From assembly GCA_003584875.1 (NCBI GenBank), contig QVQD01000171.1:1-40178 (forward strand): DNA of 40,178 nucleotides, written 5' to 3'. The notes below the pieces were generated by a model, which ran no database searches, was not told where the DNA came from, and was given only the letters and a program-made list of their open reading frames with translations. A program made the position numbers and the translations under genes. How positions within the stretch are numbered: position 1 is the stretch's first letter; every line of letters starts with the position of its first letter. The stretch is from Methylococcales bacterium. GTDB taxonomy: Bacteria; Pseudomonadota; Gammaproteobacteria; Methylococcales; Methylomonadaceae. Positions 31,206-40,178 of this stretch are shown one piece after another.

Positions 31206-32310
31206 CAGCCAATATTTCAGTTAACGCGTCAAGAAATAACTGATTCTCTGTTTTTGTGCCTATGCTGATGCGCAAATGATTTGGTAATTCATACACACCT
31301 ACCGGCCTAACAATAACACCCTTGCGTAGCAAAGCTTCATAAATGGGCATTCCAGCTTGCTTCAAGTCTACTAAAACAAAATTTCCTGCTGAAGAGATCC
31401 ACTCTAAGCCTAAAGCTTTAAAACCATCGACTAATTGCTGCATACCTTGGGTATTGACTGAAATAGTGTCTTGCAAATGCTCATCATCACTCAATGCTGC
31501 TAAGGCTGCCACTAAAGCTAAATTGTTATTATTAAAGGGTTGACGCACACGATTAAGAATATCGGCCATTTGAGGACTCGATAAACCATAACCAACGCGT
31601 AATCCAGCCAAACCATAAGCCTTAGAAAAAGTACGAGTAATCAATAAATTAGGATAGTCTTTTAACCAAGCTATAGAATTGATAGGCTCTGCACTATTAA
31701 CAAATTCAAAGTAAGCCTCATCCAACACACAAATACAGGTCTCTGGCAGAGCATCTATAAATCGCACCAAACTAGCTTGGCTCAGCAAAGTCCCCGTTGG
31801 ATTATTAGGATTAGCAATAAACACCAAGCGTGTTTTTTCAGTGACAGCCAACAGCATGGCATCCAGATCATGACCATAATTTAATGCCGGAACCACAACT
31901 CCCGTCGCACCAACGGCTTGAGTCACGATAGGATAGACCGCAAAGGCATGTTGCGAAAAAACTGCTTCATGTTCGGGCGTTAAAAAGGCTCTAGCCACCA
32001 GCTCTAATATTTCATTAGAACCATTACCTAAGGTAATTTGACTATCGTCTACTGCATATTTATTTGCCAGAGCTTGCTTTAATAAAAAACCACTACCATC
32101 AGGATAAAGCGCTAATTCAGACAAAGCAGAAGCAATAGCATCCAAGGCTTTTTTTCCTGGACCTAAAGGATTTTCATTAGAGGCTAGCTTGGTAATTTGA
32201 GTAAGCCCCAACTCTCGCTCTAACTCTTCAATCGGTTTGCCCGCTTTATAAGGTATGAGGCGCTGCACGCCAGCTGCTGCAAGCGTATAAATATTATCGG
32301 AATTATTCAT
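31195..32310 (-). CDS. hisC: Histidinol-phosphate aminotransferase
   Basis: LIPYKAGKPIEELERELGLTQITKLASNENPLGPGKKAL...ITRTFSKAYGLAGLRVGYGLSS. Confidence 0.95.
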   Translation of the reverse strand: MNNSDNIYTLAAAGVQRLIPYKAGKPIEELERELGLTQITKLASNENPLGPGKKALDAIASALSELALYPDGSGFLLKQALANKYAVDDSQITLGNGSNEILELVARAFLTPEHEAVFSQHAFAVYPIVTQAVGATGVVVPALNYGHDLDAMLLAVTEKTRLVFIANPNNPTGTLLSQASLVRFIDALPETCICVLDEAYFEFVNSAEPINSIAWLKDYPNLLITRTFSKAYGLAGLRVGYGLSSPQMADILNRVRQPFNNNNLALVAALAALSDDEHLQDTISVNTQGMQQLVDGFKALGLEWISSAGNFVLVDLKQAGMPIYEALLRKGVIVRPVGVYELPNHLRISIGTKTENQLFLDALTEILADVR

Positions 32311-32355
32311 GATTTTAATTAATAGAATTTAATGATTGCAAACACTACTTGCCAT

Positions 32356-33441
32356 TTAAAGCACAGCTTTAGGATAAGATCCTAATAACTTAAACATCTT
32401 AACGTTGTCTTTAACGCTCTCCAAAGCTTCAGCAATAAGCTTATCTTCACTATGCCCTTCTACATCAATAAAGAACACATAATCCCATAAACCCTGACGT
32501 GAAGGCCTAGATTCAATTTGCACCATGCCTATACCATATTTAGCAAAAGGCTCAAGAATCTTATATAAAGCACCCGGTTGATTGCCGGTAGAAACAACTA
32601 ATGAGGTTTTATCATTACCGGTAGGCGACGATAATTGTTGGCCGATAATAATAAATCGAGTGGTATTATTTGGCTCATCTTCAATATTCTTAGCAATGAT
32701 TGCTAAATTATAAACTTCAGCAGCAACCTTACCCGCAATGGCTGCACTATGTTTATTATCTATGGCTAGACGTGCCGCTTCAGCGTTGCTATTCACAGCT
32801 GTCAAACGCGCATGAGGCAAGTGCTTATCTAACCATTGTCTACACTGTGCTAATGATTGCTGATGAGAATAAACATCGGTTATTTCATCGAGACTAGTTG
32901 CATGACCCATCAAATTTTGATGCACTCTAATCTCAACTTCACCGCATATTTTTAGCGGCGAAGCCAGAAAACGATCTAAAGTATGACTAATCACACCCTC
33001 AGTTGAATTTTCAACAGGAACCACTCCAAATTGGCAATACTCAGATTCCACCGCATTAAATATTTCGTTAATGGTAGTTGCCGGTATTGCTTTAACAGCA
33101 TGACCAAAGTGCTTAAAGACTGCTTGCTGGGTAAAAGTTCCTTCAGGCCCTAAAAACGCGACATCCATTGGCTTTTCTAGCGCCAGACAAGCCGACATCA
33201 ATTCTCTAAAAAAACCAGCAGCCACCTCATCAGAGAGCGGCCCCTGATTTAACTCCATAATGCGTCTTAATACCAATGACTCACGATCTGGACGATAAAA
33301 AGTACCTTGTTCGCCTTGAGCAATTTTGGTTTTAGCAACCTCTATAGCACAAGACGCACGCTGGTTGATCAACTGCAAAATCTTTTCATCAATTGCATCG
33401 ATTTTGTCTCTTAATTCAGAAAGTGGGATCACTGAGGTCAT
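32356..33441 (-). CDS. pheA: Chorismate mutase / prephenate dehydratase (P-protein)
   Basis: LRDKIDAIDEKILQLINQRASCAIEVAKTK; VAFLGPEGTFTQQAVFKHFG; VPVENSTEGVISHTLD; ESRPSRQGLWDYVFFIDVEGH. Confidence 0.96.
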   Translation of the reverse strand: MTSVIPLSELRDKIDAIDEKILQLINQRASCAIEVAKTKIAQGEQGTFYRPDRESLVLRRIMELNQGPLSDEVAAGFFRELMSACLALEKPMDVAFLGPEGTFTQQAVFKHFGHAVKAIPATTINEIFNAVESEYCQFGVVPVENSTEGVISHTLDRFLASPLKICGEVEIRVHQNLMGHATSLDEITDVYSHQQSLAQCRQWLDKHLPHARLTAVNSNAEAARLAIDNKHSAAIAGKVAAEVYNLAIIAKNIEDEPNNTTRFIIIGQQLSSPTGNDKTSLVVSTGNQPGALYKILEPFAKYGIGMVQIESRPSRQGLWDYVFFIDVEGHSEDKLIAEALESVKDNVKMFKLLGSYPKAVL

Positions 33442-33469
33442 GGCGTGGGTCTATATTGATACGTTGCAA

Positions 33470-34549
33470 TTAATGAGTGCGTTCAAATTCAGCCATAAAA
33501 TCTATCAAAGCTTTTACACCCGCTTCTGTCATCGCATTGTAAATACTTGCTCGCATTCCACCAACAGAACGATGACCTTTTAACTCAAATAAACCTTGTG
33601 CTTCGGCTGCTTGCAAAAAGGGCTTATCCAAACTCTCATCAGCTAAAATAAACGGAACATTCATACGTGAACGCACTGCAACATCAACCGGATTTGAATA
33701 CAACGCTGATTGATCAATCGCTTGATAAAGCTTAGTCGACTTAGCAATATTATGTTGCTCAATCGCGGCAACACCGCCTTGAGCTTTTAGCCATTTCAAC
33801 ACTAAACCCACCAAATACCAATTATAAGTAGCTGGGGTATTTAACATAGATTGGTTTTTTGCCTGTTCAGAATAATTAAATACCGAAGGCACTGCTTTAC
33901 CAGCATGTCCGATCAAGTCATCTCTGACTATAACCACTGTTACACCAGCTGGACCCATATTTTTTTGAGTTCCCGCATAAATCAATCCATACTGACTAAC
34001 ATCAATATGACGCGATAAGATATTCGATGACATATCCGAAACCAAGGTTAAACCCTTAGCATCAGGAATATTTTGAAACTCCACACCATGTATAGTCTCA
34101 TTAGACGTGTAATGTAAATAAGCCGCTTGCTCATCCAGTTCCCAAGTAGCTGCATCTGGAATACTAGTGAATTTAGACTCTTCAGAACTAGCACTAACCA
34201 ACACGTCACAATAACTTTGCGCATCTTTAACGGCTTTTTCAGACCATGCGCCTGTTTTAAGATAACAAGCCTTAGTTTTACCGTTTAAAAGATTTTGTGG
34301 TATGAATGAGAACTGTGCTGAGGCACCACCTTGCAAAAACAATACCTTATAATTATCAGGTATCGCCATCAAACCACGTAAATCGCTTTCTAACTCTTCA
34401 GCAATAATAGAGAAATGTTTGCCTCTGTGACTCATTTCCATCACTGACATGCCACTGTCTCGCCATTCCAACATTTCCTGCTGAGCTTGCAACAACACTG
34501 ATTCTGGGAATGCAGAAGGACCGGCACTAAAGTTAAATACTCTGGACAT
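33470..34549 (-). CDS. serC: 3-phosphoserine/phosphohydroxythreonine transaminase
   Basis: VFNFSAGPSAFPESVLLQAQQEMLEWRDSGMSVMEMSHRGKHF...GTQKNMGPAGVTVVIVRDDLIG. Confidence 0.97.
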   Translation of the reverse strand: MSRVFNFSAGPSAFPESVLLQAQQEMLEWRDSGMSVMEMSHRGKHFSIIAEELESDLRGLMAIPDNYKVLFLQGGASAQFSFIPQNLLNGKTKACYLKTGAWSEKAVKDAQSYCDVLVSASSEESKFTSIPDAATWELDEQAAYLHYTSNETIHGVEFQNIPDAKGLTLVSDMSSNILSRHIDVSQYGLIYAGTQKNMGPAGVTVVIVRDDLIGHAGKAVPSVFNYSEQAKNQSMLNTPATYNWYLVGLVLKWLKAQGGVAAIEQHNIAKSTKLYQAIDQSALYSNPVDVAVRSRMNVPFILADESLDKPFLQAAEAQGLFELKGHRSVGGMRASIYNAMTEAGVKALIDFMAEFERTH

Positions 34550-34701
34550 AATTTTCTCGTCGTTAAATTTTAAAAAGGAATTCTTTAGCCATCTAGGTAT
34601 TATTTTTCGCTGGTCATTACAACCATTAAGTGTTCATAAATACAGCAAATTAACACTAAAACACTGATTAAATCTATCAAAAAAAGACTAAGTAATTAAA
34701 T

Positions 34702-34920
34702 GTTGGCTTACGCTACCGACACTATAAAAGTATTATGATTTTAGCATTCCCTTTTAAAAAAAGAGGGAGTGCAAAGCAAGAGGGCAAAGGGGGATTTCTT
34801 AAAATCATAAGCTACTAATGTTTTGTGATTATTTTTAATAGATTAAATCTCCCCTAACCCCTCTTTGTTAAAGAGGGGAAATCAAAGCAATACTTTCACA
34901 GCCTCTATCGCTAAGCCAAC
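34702..34920. repeat. Third member of the GGCTTAGCG/GTGAAAGTATT inverted-repeat element family
   Basis: gttggcttacgctaccgacactataaaagtatt at the left versus aatactttcacagcctctatcgctaagccaac at the right. Confidence 0.65.
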
Positions 34921-34928
34921 CCACATAA

Positions 34929-37571
34929 CTACTCTTGATCTATTTCATCCTCTGCATTAGAGACTAAATCTGCCGCATCAATAATCACTTCATTAGCATC
35001 TAATGAACTATCTAAATCTGCATCTTCTTCAATATCATCGATACCCGCCAAACCTTCAATGCGATCAACACCGATGACTTTTTCATTCTTACCTAAACGA
35101 ATAATAGTGACGCCTTGGGTATTACGTCCGACTACCGAAATTTCGTCAACACGGGTGCGCACCAAAGTACCACCATCGGTAATCAACATGATCTCATCGT
35201 TATCATTAACCAATACCGCACCGACAACAGCACCATTACGCTCAGAAGTTTGTATAGCAATTAAGCCCTGCCCTCCTCGTTTATGGCAAGTAAATTCTTC
35301 TAACTTAGTGCGTTTACCATAACCATTTTCAGTAATATTAAGTACCGTACCTTCCGATGCAATAATCAAAGAAATGATTTTTTGGCCTGGATGCAAGCGC
35401 ATACCGCGAACACCAGAAGCAGTTCTACCCATAGAGCGCACATCAGCTTCATTAAAGCACACGGCTTTACCAGTACTACCGAACAATAAGACATTTTGCT
35501 GGCCATCAGTCACGGCAACACCGACTAAAGTATCGTCTTCTCTTAAATCGATAGCGATTTTACCGGTAGCACGTTGACGTTCAAACTCGGTTAATGGCGT
35601 CTTTTTAACAGTACCTGCTGAAGTCGCCATAAAAATAAATTTATTTTCAGTAAATTCACGGATAGGCAAGATTGCATTAATTTTCTCACCCTGCTCTAGC
35701 GGCAATAAATTAACAAAAGGCTTGCCTCGTGCAGCACGACTAGCCACTGGCAATTGATAAACTTTCATCCAGTAGACTTTGCCGCGTGAAGAGAAGCATA
35801 GAATAGTATCGTGAGTATTAGCGACAATTAACTTATCGACATAATCCAATTCTTTAGTCGCAGTCGCTGATTTACCGCGTCCACCGCGTCGTTGCGCTTT
35901 GTAATCGCTTAATGGCTGAGACTTAACGTAACCTTCATGAGACATGGTTACTACCATATCTTCTTCAGTAATTAAATCTTGCTCAGATAAATCCAACTGG
36001 TTTTTTATAATTTCTGTGCGACGCGCATCGGAATACTGATCTTTAATGGCAACCAGTTCTTCTCTGATAATTTCCATCAAACGGATGTCACTACTCAAAA
36101 TAAACAAATACTCATCAATTTGTTCTAACAACTGCTTATATTCATTAACGATTTTATCTTGCTCTAAACCCGTTAAACGATGCAAACGTAAATCAAGTAT
36201 GGCTTGCGCCTGTGTTTCTGAAAGACGATAAATACCTTCAAAAATACCAAACTCATCACCTAAATCTTCTGGCCTTGAACGACTCGCATCGGCGCGTTCC
36301 AATAAAGAAGAAACTAATCCAGCATCCCAAGTTCTTGCCAACAAGCCTTCTTTGGCTTCGGCAGGATTGCTCGCTGCTTTAATCAGCGCAATCATTTCAT
36401 CGATATTGGCTAAAGCAACGGCAAGACCTTCTAAGATATGCGCTCTTTCACGGGCACGACGAAGTAAATAGATAGTTCTGCGTGTAACAATTTCGCGTCT
36501 ATGGTTAATGAACGCACTAAGAATCTCTAGCAAATTCATACAATGCGGACGACCGTCCAGCAAAGCCACCATATTAATGCCGAAGACAGTCTGGAATTGA
36601 GTCTGCTTATAAAGATTGTTCAATACAACTTCTGGCACCTCACCACGACGCAATTCGATCACCATGCGCATACCGTCTTTATCAGATTCATCACGCAAAC
36701 CTGAAATACCTTCAAGCTTACCTTCCTTAACTAACTCGGCAATTTTTTCAAGCAAACGCGCTTTGTTAACTTGATAAGGCAACTCAGTAGTAATAATCGC
36801 TTGTCGACTACTGTCACCTATATCTTCAAAGTGACATCGAGCTCGCAAATAAATCTTGCCCCTACCTGTGGTATAGGCATTATAAATACCTGCAGCACCA
36901 TTGATAAAAGCAGCTGTAGGAAAATCAGGGCCCGGAATATATTCCATTAACTCCAGAATACTAATATCCGGATTATCAATCATCGCCAAACAGGCACTGA
37001 CCACTTCCGTCATATTATGCGGAGGGATATTAGTTGCCATACCCACGGCAATACCAGACGAGCCATTCACCAATAAATTAGGAACGCGAGTGGGTAATAC
37101 TTCAGGTTGAATTTCTGATTCGTCGTAGTTAGGAATGAAATCAACCGTCTCTTTATCGAGATCGGCTAACAATTCATGGGCAATTTTTGCCATACGTACT
37201 TCGGTATAACGCATTGCCGCAGGAGGGTCACCATCAACCGAACCAAAGTTTCCTTGGCCGTCGATCAACATATAACGCATCGAAAAAGGTTGCGCCATAC
37301 GTACCATAGTGTCATAGACTGCGGTATCACCATGAGGGTGATACTTACCGATAACATCACCGACGATACGCGCCGACTTTTTATAGGGCTTATTCCAATC
37401 GTTACCCAACTCACTCATCGCGTATAACACGCGGCGATGCACTGGTTTTAGGCCATCCCTAACATCAGGTAGAGCTCGGCCCACAATAACGCTCATTGCG
37501 TAATCGAGATAGGACTGTTTCATCTCGTCTTCGAGATTGACAGGTATAATTTCTTTAGCGAAGTTTGACAT
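34929..37571 (-). CDS. gyrA: DNA gyrase subunit A
   Basis: 880 aa; [40 protein letters not shown]...[15 protein letters not shown]...AMRYTEVRM. Confidence 0.98.
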   Translation of the reverse strand: MSNFAKEIIPVNLEDEMKQSYLDYAMSVIVGRALPDVRDGLKPVHRRVLYAMSELGNDWNKPYKKSARIVGDVIGKYHPHGDTAVYDTMVRMAQPFSMRYMLIDGQGNFGSVDGDPPAAMRYTEVRMAKIAHELLADLDKETVDFIPNYDESEIQPEVLPTRVPNLLVNGSSGIAVGMATNIPPHNMTEVVSACLAMIDNPDISILELMEYIPGPDFPTAAFINGAAGIYNAYTTGRGKIYLRARCHFEDIGDSSRQAIITTELPYQVNKARLLEKIAELVKEGKLEGISGLRDESDKDGMRMVIELRRGEVPEVVLNNLYKQTQFQTVFGINMVALLDGRPHCMNLLEILSAFINHRREIVTRRTIYLLRRARERAHILEGLAVALANIDEMIALIKAASNPAEAKEGLLARTWDAGLVSSLLERADASRSRPEDLGDEFGIFEGIYRLSETQAQAILDLRLHRLTGLEQDKIVNEYKQLLEQIDEYLFILSSDIRLMEIIREELVAIKDQYSDARRTEIIKNQLDLSEQDLITEEDMVVTMSHEGYVKSQPLSDYKAQRRGGRGKSATATKELDYVDKLIVANTHDTILCFSSRGKVYWMKVYQLPVASRAARGKPFVNLLPLEQGEKINAILPIREFTENKFIFMATSAGTVKKTPLTEFERQRATGKIAIDLREDDTLVGVAVTDGQQNVLLFGSTGKAVCFNEADVRSMGRTASGVRGMRLHPGQKIISLIIASEGTVLNITENGYGKRTKLEEFTCHKRGGQGLIAIQTSERNGAVVGAVLVNDNDEIMLITDGGTLVRTRVDEISVVGRNTQGVTIIRLGKNEKVIGVDRIEGLAGIDDIEEDADLDSSLDANEVIIDAADLVSNAEDEIDQE

Positions 37572-37879
37572 TGATCCCTAGATAAACAGTGTGCCGGAAT
37601 ACTTTATCGGCATGGTTTTTTGACTAAAATTAAGCGCATCACTTCATTCCATGCAATAAATGCGCTCTACAACTTTAAATAACACGAGATTATACCAAAT
37701 AGTCAAAATTTTGATGATTAAATGTGACTAAAACTTAAGATGGGGCAGTTTAGCTTAATCGTTCACTTTAAGACAGGGCTCTCAAATGCAGACAAAAGGC
37801 CAAAGCTTAAAGGCGAAAAGTTAATTCCAGCATCTGTTTTAGCTGAAATTATCTCTCTTTAAGTAGCTATCTATTAATG

Positions 37880-38599
37880 TTAAGCAAAAACTTCGGCTAA
37901 GAAATTTTTCATAGCTTGCCATGAACGATGATCAGCAAGCGTACGATAAACCATGCCATTCTCAGGATCATTAGCTACTGGATTAGTAAAAGCATGAGCG
38001 GTATGTCCATAACAGTGCAATTGCCAATCCACACCCACCGAGGTCATTTCTTGCTCAAAAGCTAACACCTGATCAGGCGTTGCCAAGGGATCATCATGAC
38101 CATGCAAGGCCAAAACTTTAGCTTTAATCGACTTATCCAAACTATGACTGGGCGCATTCAACATACCATGAAAACTTACGACACCTTTCACATCAGCACC
38201 AGATCTAGCCAAATCTAAAACACATAAGCCGCCAAAACAAAAACCGATGGCGGCAATATTATGATCATCAACCCAAGGCAATAACTTAACCGCATACAAA
38301 GCCGCCAGTAGACGTTTTTGTAACAACGCTCTATCTTCCATAAAAGGCTGCATCAAGGCTGAGTTTTGTTCAGGGCTCGTTCCGACTATACCTTTACCAT
38401 ACATATCAACAGCAAACCCTACATAACCCAACTCTGCCAGCTTTATCGCCTTTTCGGCTACAAAATTATCTCTACCCACCCAAGTATGATTAATTAAAAC
38501 CGCTGGTCTACGTCCAACTAGAGCTTCATCAAAAGCAAAAAAAGCTTCCAACACCACACCCCCATCCATATAGCTTACGGTATTCGATATTATTGCCAT
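37880..38599 (-). CDS. Dienelactone hydrolase family protein
   Basis: RPAVLINHTWVGRDNFVAEKAIKLAELGYVGFAVDMYGKG...IAAIGFCFGGLCVLDLARSG...VLALHGHDDPLATPDQV. Confidence 0.93.
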   Translation of the reverse strand: MAIISNTVSYMDGGVVLEAFFAFDEALVGRRPAVLINHTWVGRDNFVAEKAIKLAELGYVGFAVDMYGKGIVGTSPEQNSALMQPFMEDRALLQKRLLAALYAVKLLPWVDDHNIAAIGFCFGGLCVLDLARSGADVKGVVSFHGMLNAPSHSLDKSIKAKVLALHGHDDPLATPDQVLAFEQEMTSVGVDWQLHCYGHTAHAFTNPVANDPENGMVYRTLADHRSWQAMKNFLAEVFA

Positions 38600-38635
38600 G
38601 CTCTCACCTTAATTTATTGTAAATATTTAGTGCAC

Positions 38636-38687
38636 ATGCCGGAAACGCTTTACTCGCTTTCGCTAGCAAAGTCTTATTCCGGCCTAC
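38636..38687. repeat. Palindromic repeat ATGCCGGAA...GCTAGC...TTCCGGCCTAC, copy 1
   Basis: Reverse complement is gtaggccggaataagactttgctagcgaaagcgagtaaagcgtttccggcat. Confidence 0.75.
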
Positions 38688-38708
38688 AAAAAACATAAAT
38701 ACTGTTGC

Positions 38709-39191
38709 TTATTTCAAACCTGTGGCCTTTAAGGACTCTAAAAAGCCCACCGATGCTTCTTCGATTAAATCTAATACCCGCTCAAAGCCATAAGTACCAC
38801 CATAATAAGGGTCAGGCACTTCACGCACACCCAAATGCGGTGCAAAATCTAAGAAATAATGAATCTTAGCTTTATATTGTTCAGGGCAAGCATTCATTAG
38901 CACAGCATAATTATCATCATCCATCGCCAACAAATAATCAAAATCTTCAAAATCACCCATCACCACTTTTCTAGCTCGTAAATGCGCTAATTTTACATCA
39001 CGCAACAGAGCAGCCTGTTGTGAACGTGAGTCAGGCACTTCGCCAATATGATAAGCATGAGTTCCAGCCGAATCGACTCTAAAAGATGCTTCTAAAGCCC
39101 TATCTTTGATAAGCTTTACAAAAACACCCTCCGCAGTGGGTGACCTGCAAATATTACCCATACAAACAAATAAAACTTTTATTTTTTCCAT
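38709..39191 (-). CDS. Low molecular weight protein-tyrosine-phosphatase
   Basis: VLFVCMGNICRSPTAEGVF (C(X)5R loop), DSAGTHAYHIGE, VPDPYYGG. Confidence 0.96.
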   Translation of the reverse strand: MEKIKVLFVCMGNICRSPTAEGVFVKLIKDRALEASFRVDSAGTHAYHIGEVPDSRSQQAALLRDVKLAHLRARKVVMGDFEDFDYLLAMDDDNYAVLMNACPEQYKAKIHYFLDFAPHLGVREVPDPYYGGTYGFERVLDLIEEASVGFLESLKATGLK

Positions 39192-39446
39192 GACAATGCT
39201 GATTGACTAATGACTATTTAAAATTAAACACTACCTTGGTAGCCCTATTTTGCCGATGCGAAATGATAGCAATACTAAAGACACTGAGTCTACCATTAGA
39301 ACTATATGACGATACACTTAAACACAAAGAACTTTCACAGGAATCTGCTTTAGTTGTATAGTTCAATCTCTCCCTATGCAACGCCCTACAAGCAAACCTA
39401 GACCATTATCCGTTAACATTTAATTTTATAACTCCGAGGTGACCTA

Positions 39447-40022
39447 ATGAACACATTAAAATATTCCGTTTTTGTAGCCTTAATATCGACTTTAATTTGG
39501 ACTAGCGTTACTTTGGCGGCCGACAAAGTAGCCGGAGAGCAATTAGCTACTAACTGCATAGGCTGCCATGGCTCTATAGGTCATGGAGGACACGCTGATC
39601 ATAATCCAGCGCCCAATCTCTTTGCACAACAACCCACTTATCTTATTAATCAGCTAAATGCCTTCAAATCAGGAGCACGTAGCAATGGCATTATGAAAGC
39701 AATGGCCAGTAACTTAAGCGATGATGACATTAAAAATATTGCTGCTTATTTTTCCAGCGTGCCCGCCGCCAAAACAGAAAGTAATTTACCTTTAGCAAAA
39801 ATCGGCAAAGAAAAAGCGAGCATGTGCCTTGGCTGTCATGGCTCTAATGCAGAAGGTAACGGTCAATACCCTAGATTAGCGGGTCAACGCGCCGACTATT
39901 TAGCCAATCAATTAGCTAGTTTTAAAGCCGGTATAAGAAAGAATGGTCAGATGCAAGCGATTGCCAATATGCTCAGTGAACAAGACATGCAAGCATTGGC
40001 CGCCTATTTTAGTGGTTTATAA
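39447..40022 (+). CDS. Di-heme cytochrome c (cytochrome c4-like)
   Basis: Signal peptide plus two CXXCH motifs (CIGCHGS, CLGCHGS) in duplicated domains, each with a YLxNQLxxFKxGxRxNGxMxAxAxxLS pattern. Confidence 0.92.
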   Translation: MNTLKYSVFVALISTLIWTSVTLAADKVAGEQLATNCIGCHGSIGHGGHADHNPAPNLFAQQPTYLINQLNAFKSGARSNGIMKAMASNLSDDDIKNIAAYFSSVPAAKTESNLPLAKIGKEKASMCLGCHGSNAEGNGQYPRLAGQRADYLANQLASFKAGIRKNGQMQAIANMLSEQDMQALAAYFSGL

Positions 40023-40114
40023 ATTGATAGCTTAGGGTGTAACGTCCACCCATAATTTAAATTTTACGGCGTTTTAAAATGATAACCCTACACGACAAAA
40101 GTTGTAGCAAAACC

Positions 40115-40169
40115 GTAGGCCGGAATAAGGCTTTGCTAGCGTAAGCGAGCAAAGCCTTATTCCGGCATG
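40115..40169. repeat. Palindromic repeat GTAGGCCGGAATAAGGC...GCCTTATTCCGGCATG, copy 2 (opposite orientation to copy 1)
   Basis: gtaggccggaataaggctttgctagcgtaagcgagcaaagccttattccggcatg forms a nearly perfect hairpin. Confidence 0.85.
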
Positions 40170-40178
40170 ACTCTGCTC

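Noticed and set aside
35100-37571. Thr in the GyrA quinolone-resistance region (HGDTAVYD)
   Set aside because: Thr at this position is a natural variant in several gammaproteobacteria; not evidence of acquired resistance.

Overview
Bacterial chromosomal window, probably from a gammaproteobacterial methanotroph-like organism (inferred from gene order and protein style; not verified). About 30 protein-coding genes are supported, mostly housekeeping. They include the conserved block gyrA-serC-pheA-hisC-tyrA/aroA-cmk-rpsA-ihfB, an OadG-OadA-OadB sodium-pump operon, mutS/pncC, thiC with a TPP riboswitch, galU/manC/cysC/DHH, two c-type cytochrome proteins, a TIGR01777 + TIGR02450 pair, and a PEP-CTERM protein. 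The best candidate for an undescribed system is a tight four-gene same-strand cluster at 14301-17633. It encodes a FeeM/LuxI-like GNAT acyltransferase fused to a C-terminal cyclic-nucleotide-binding domain, a Cys-rich membrane protein, an orphan E1/ThiF-like enzyme and a SAM methyltransferase. Intergenic DNA is unusually rich in non-autonomous palindromic elements. One MITE family (CATAGGTATCTACACAA ends) has three copies, two with perfect 9-bp target duplications and both of those nested in a second repeat family. Other findings are an ISL3-like-ended 303-bp element, a 14-copy heptamer array, several palindromic repeats, an orphan minus-strand terminator suggesting a small RNA, a sigma-54-type promoter upstream of the PEP-CTERM gene, and a possible PAPS/pAp (cysC + DHH) module. 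All calls are from reading the sequence; no database searches were run.
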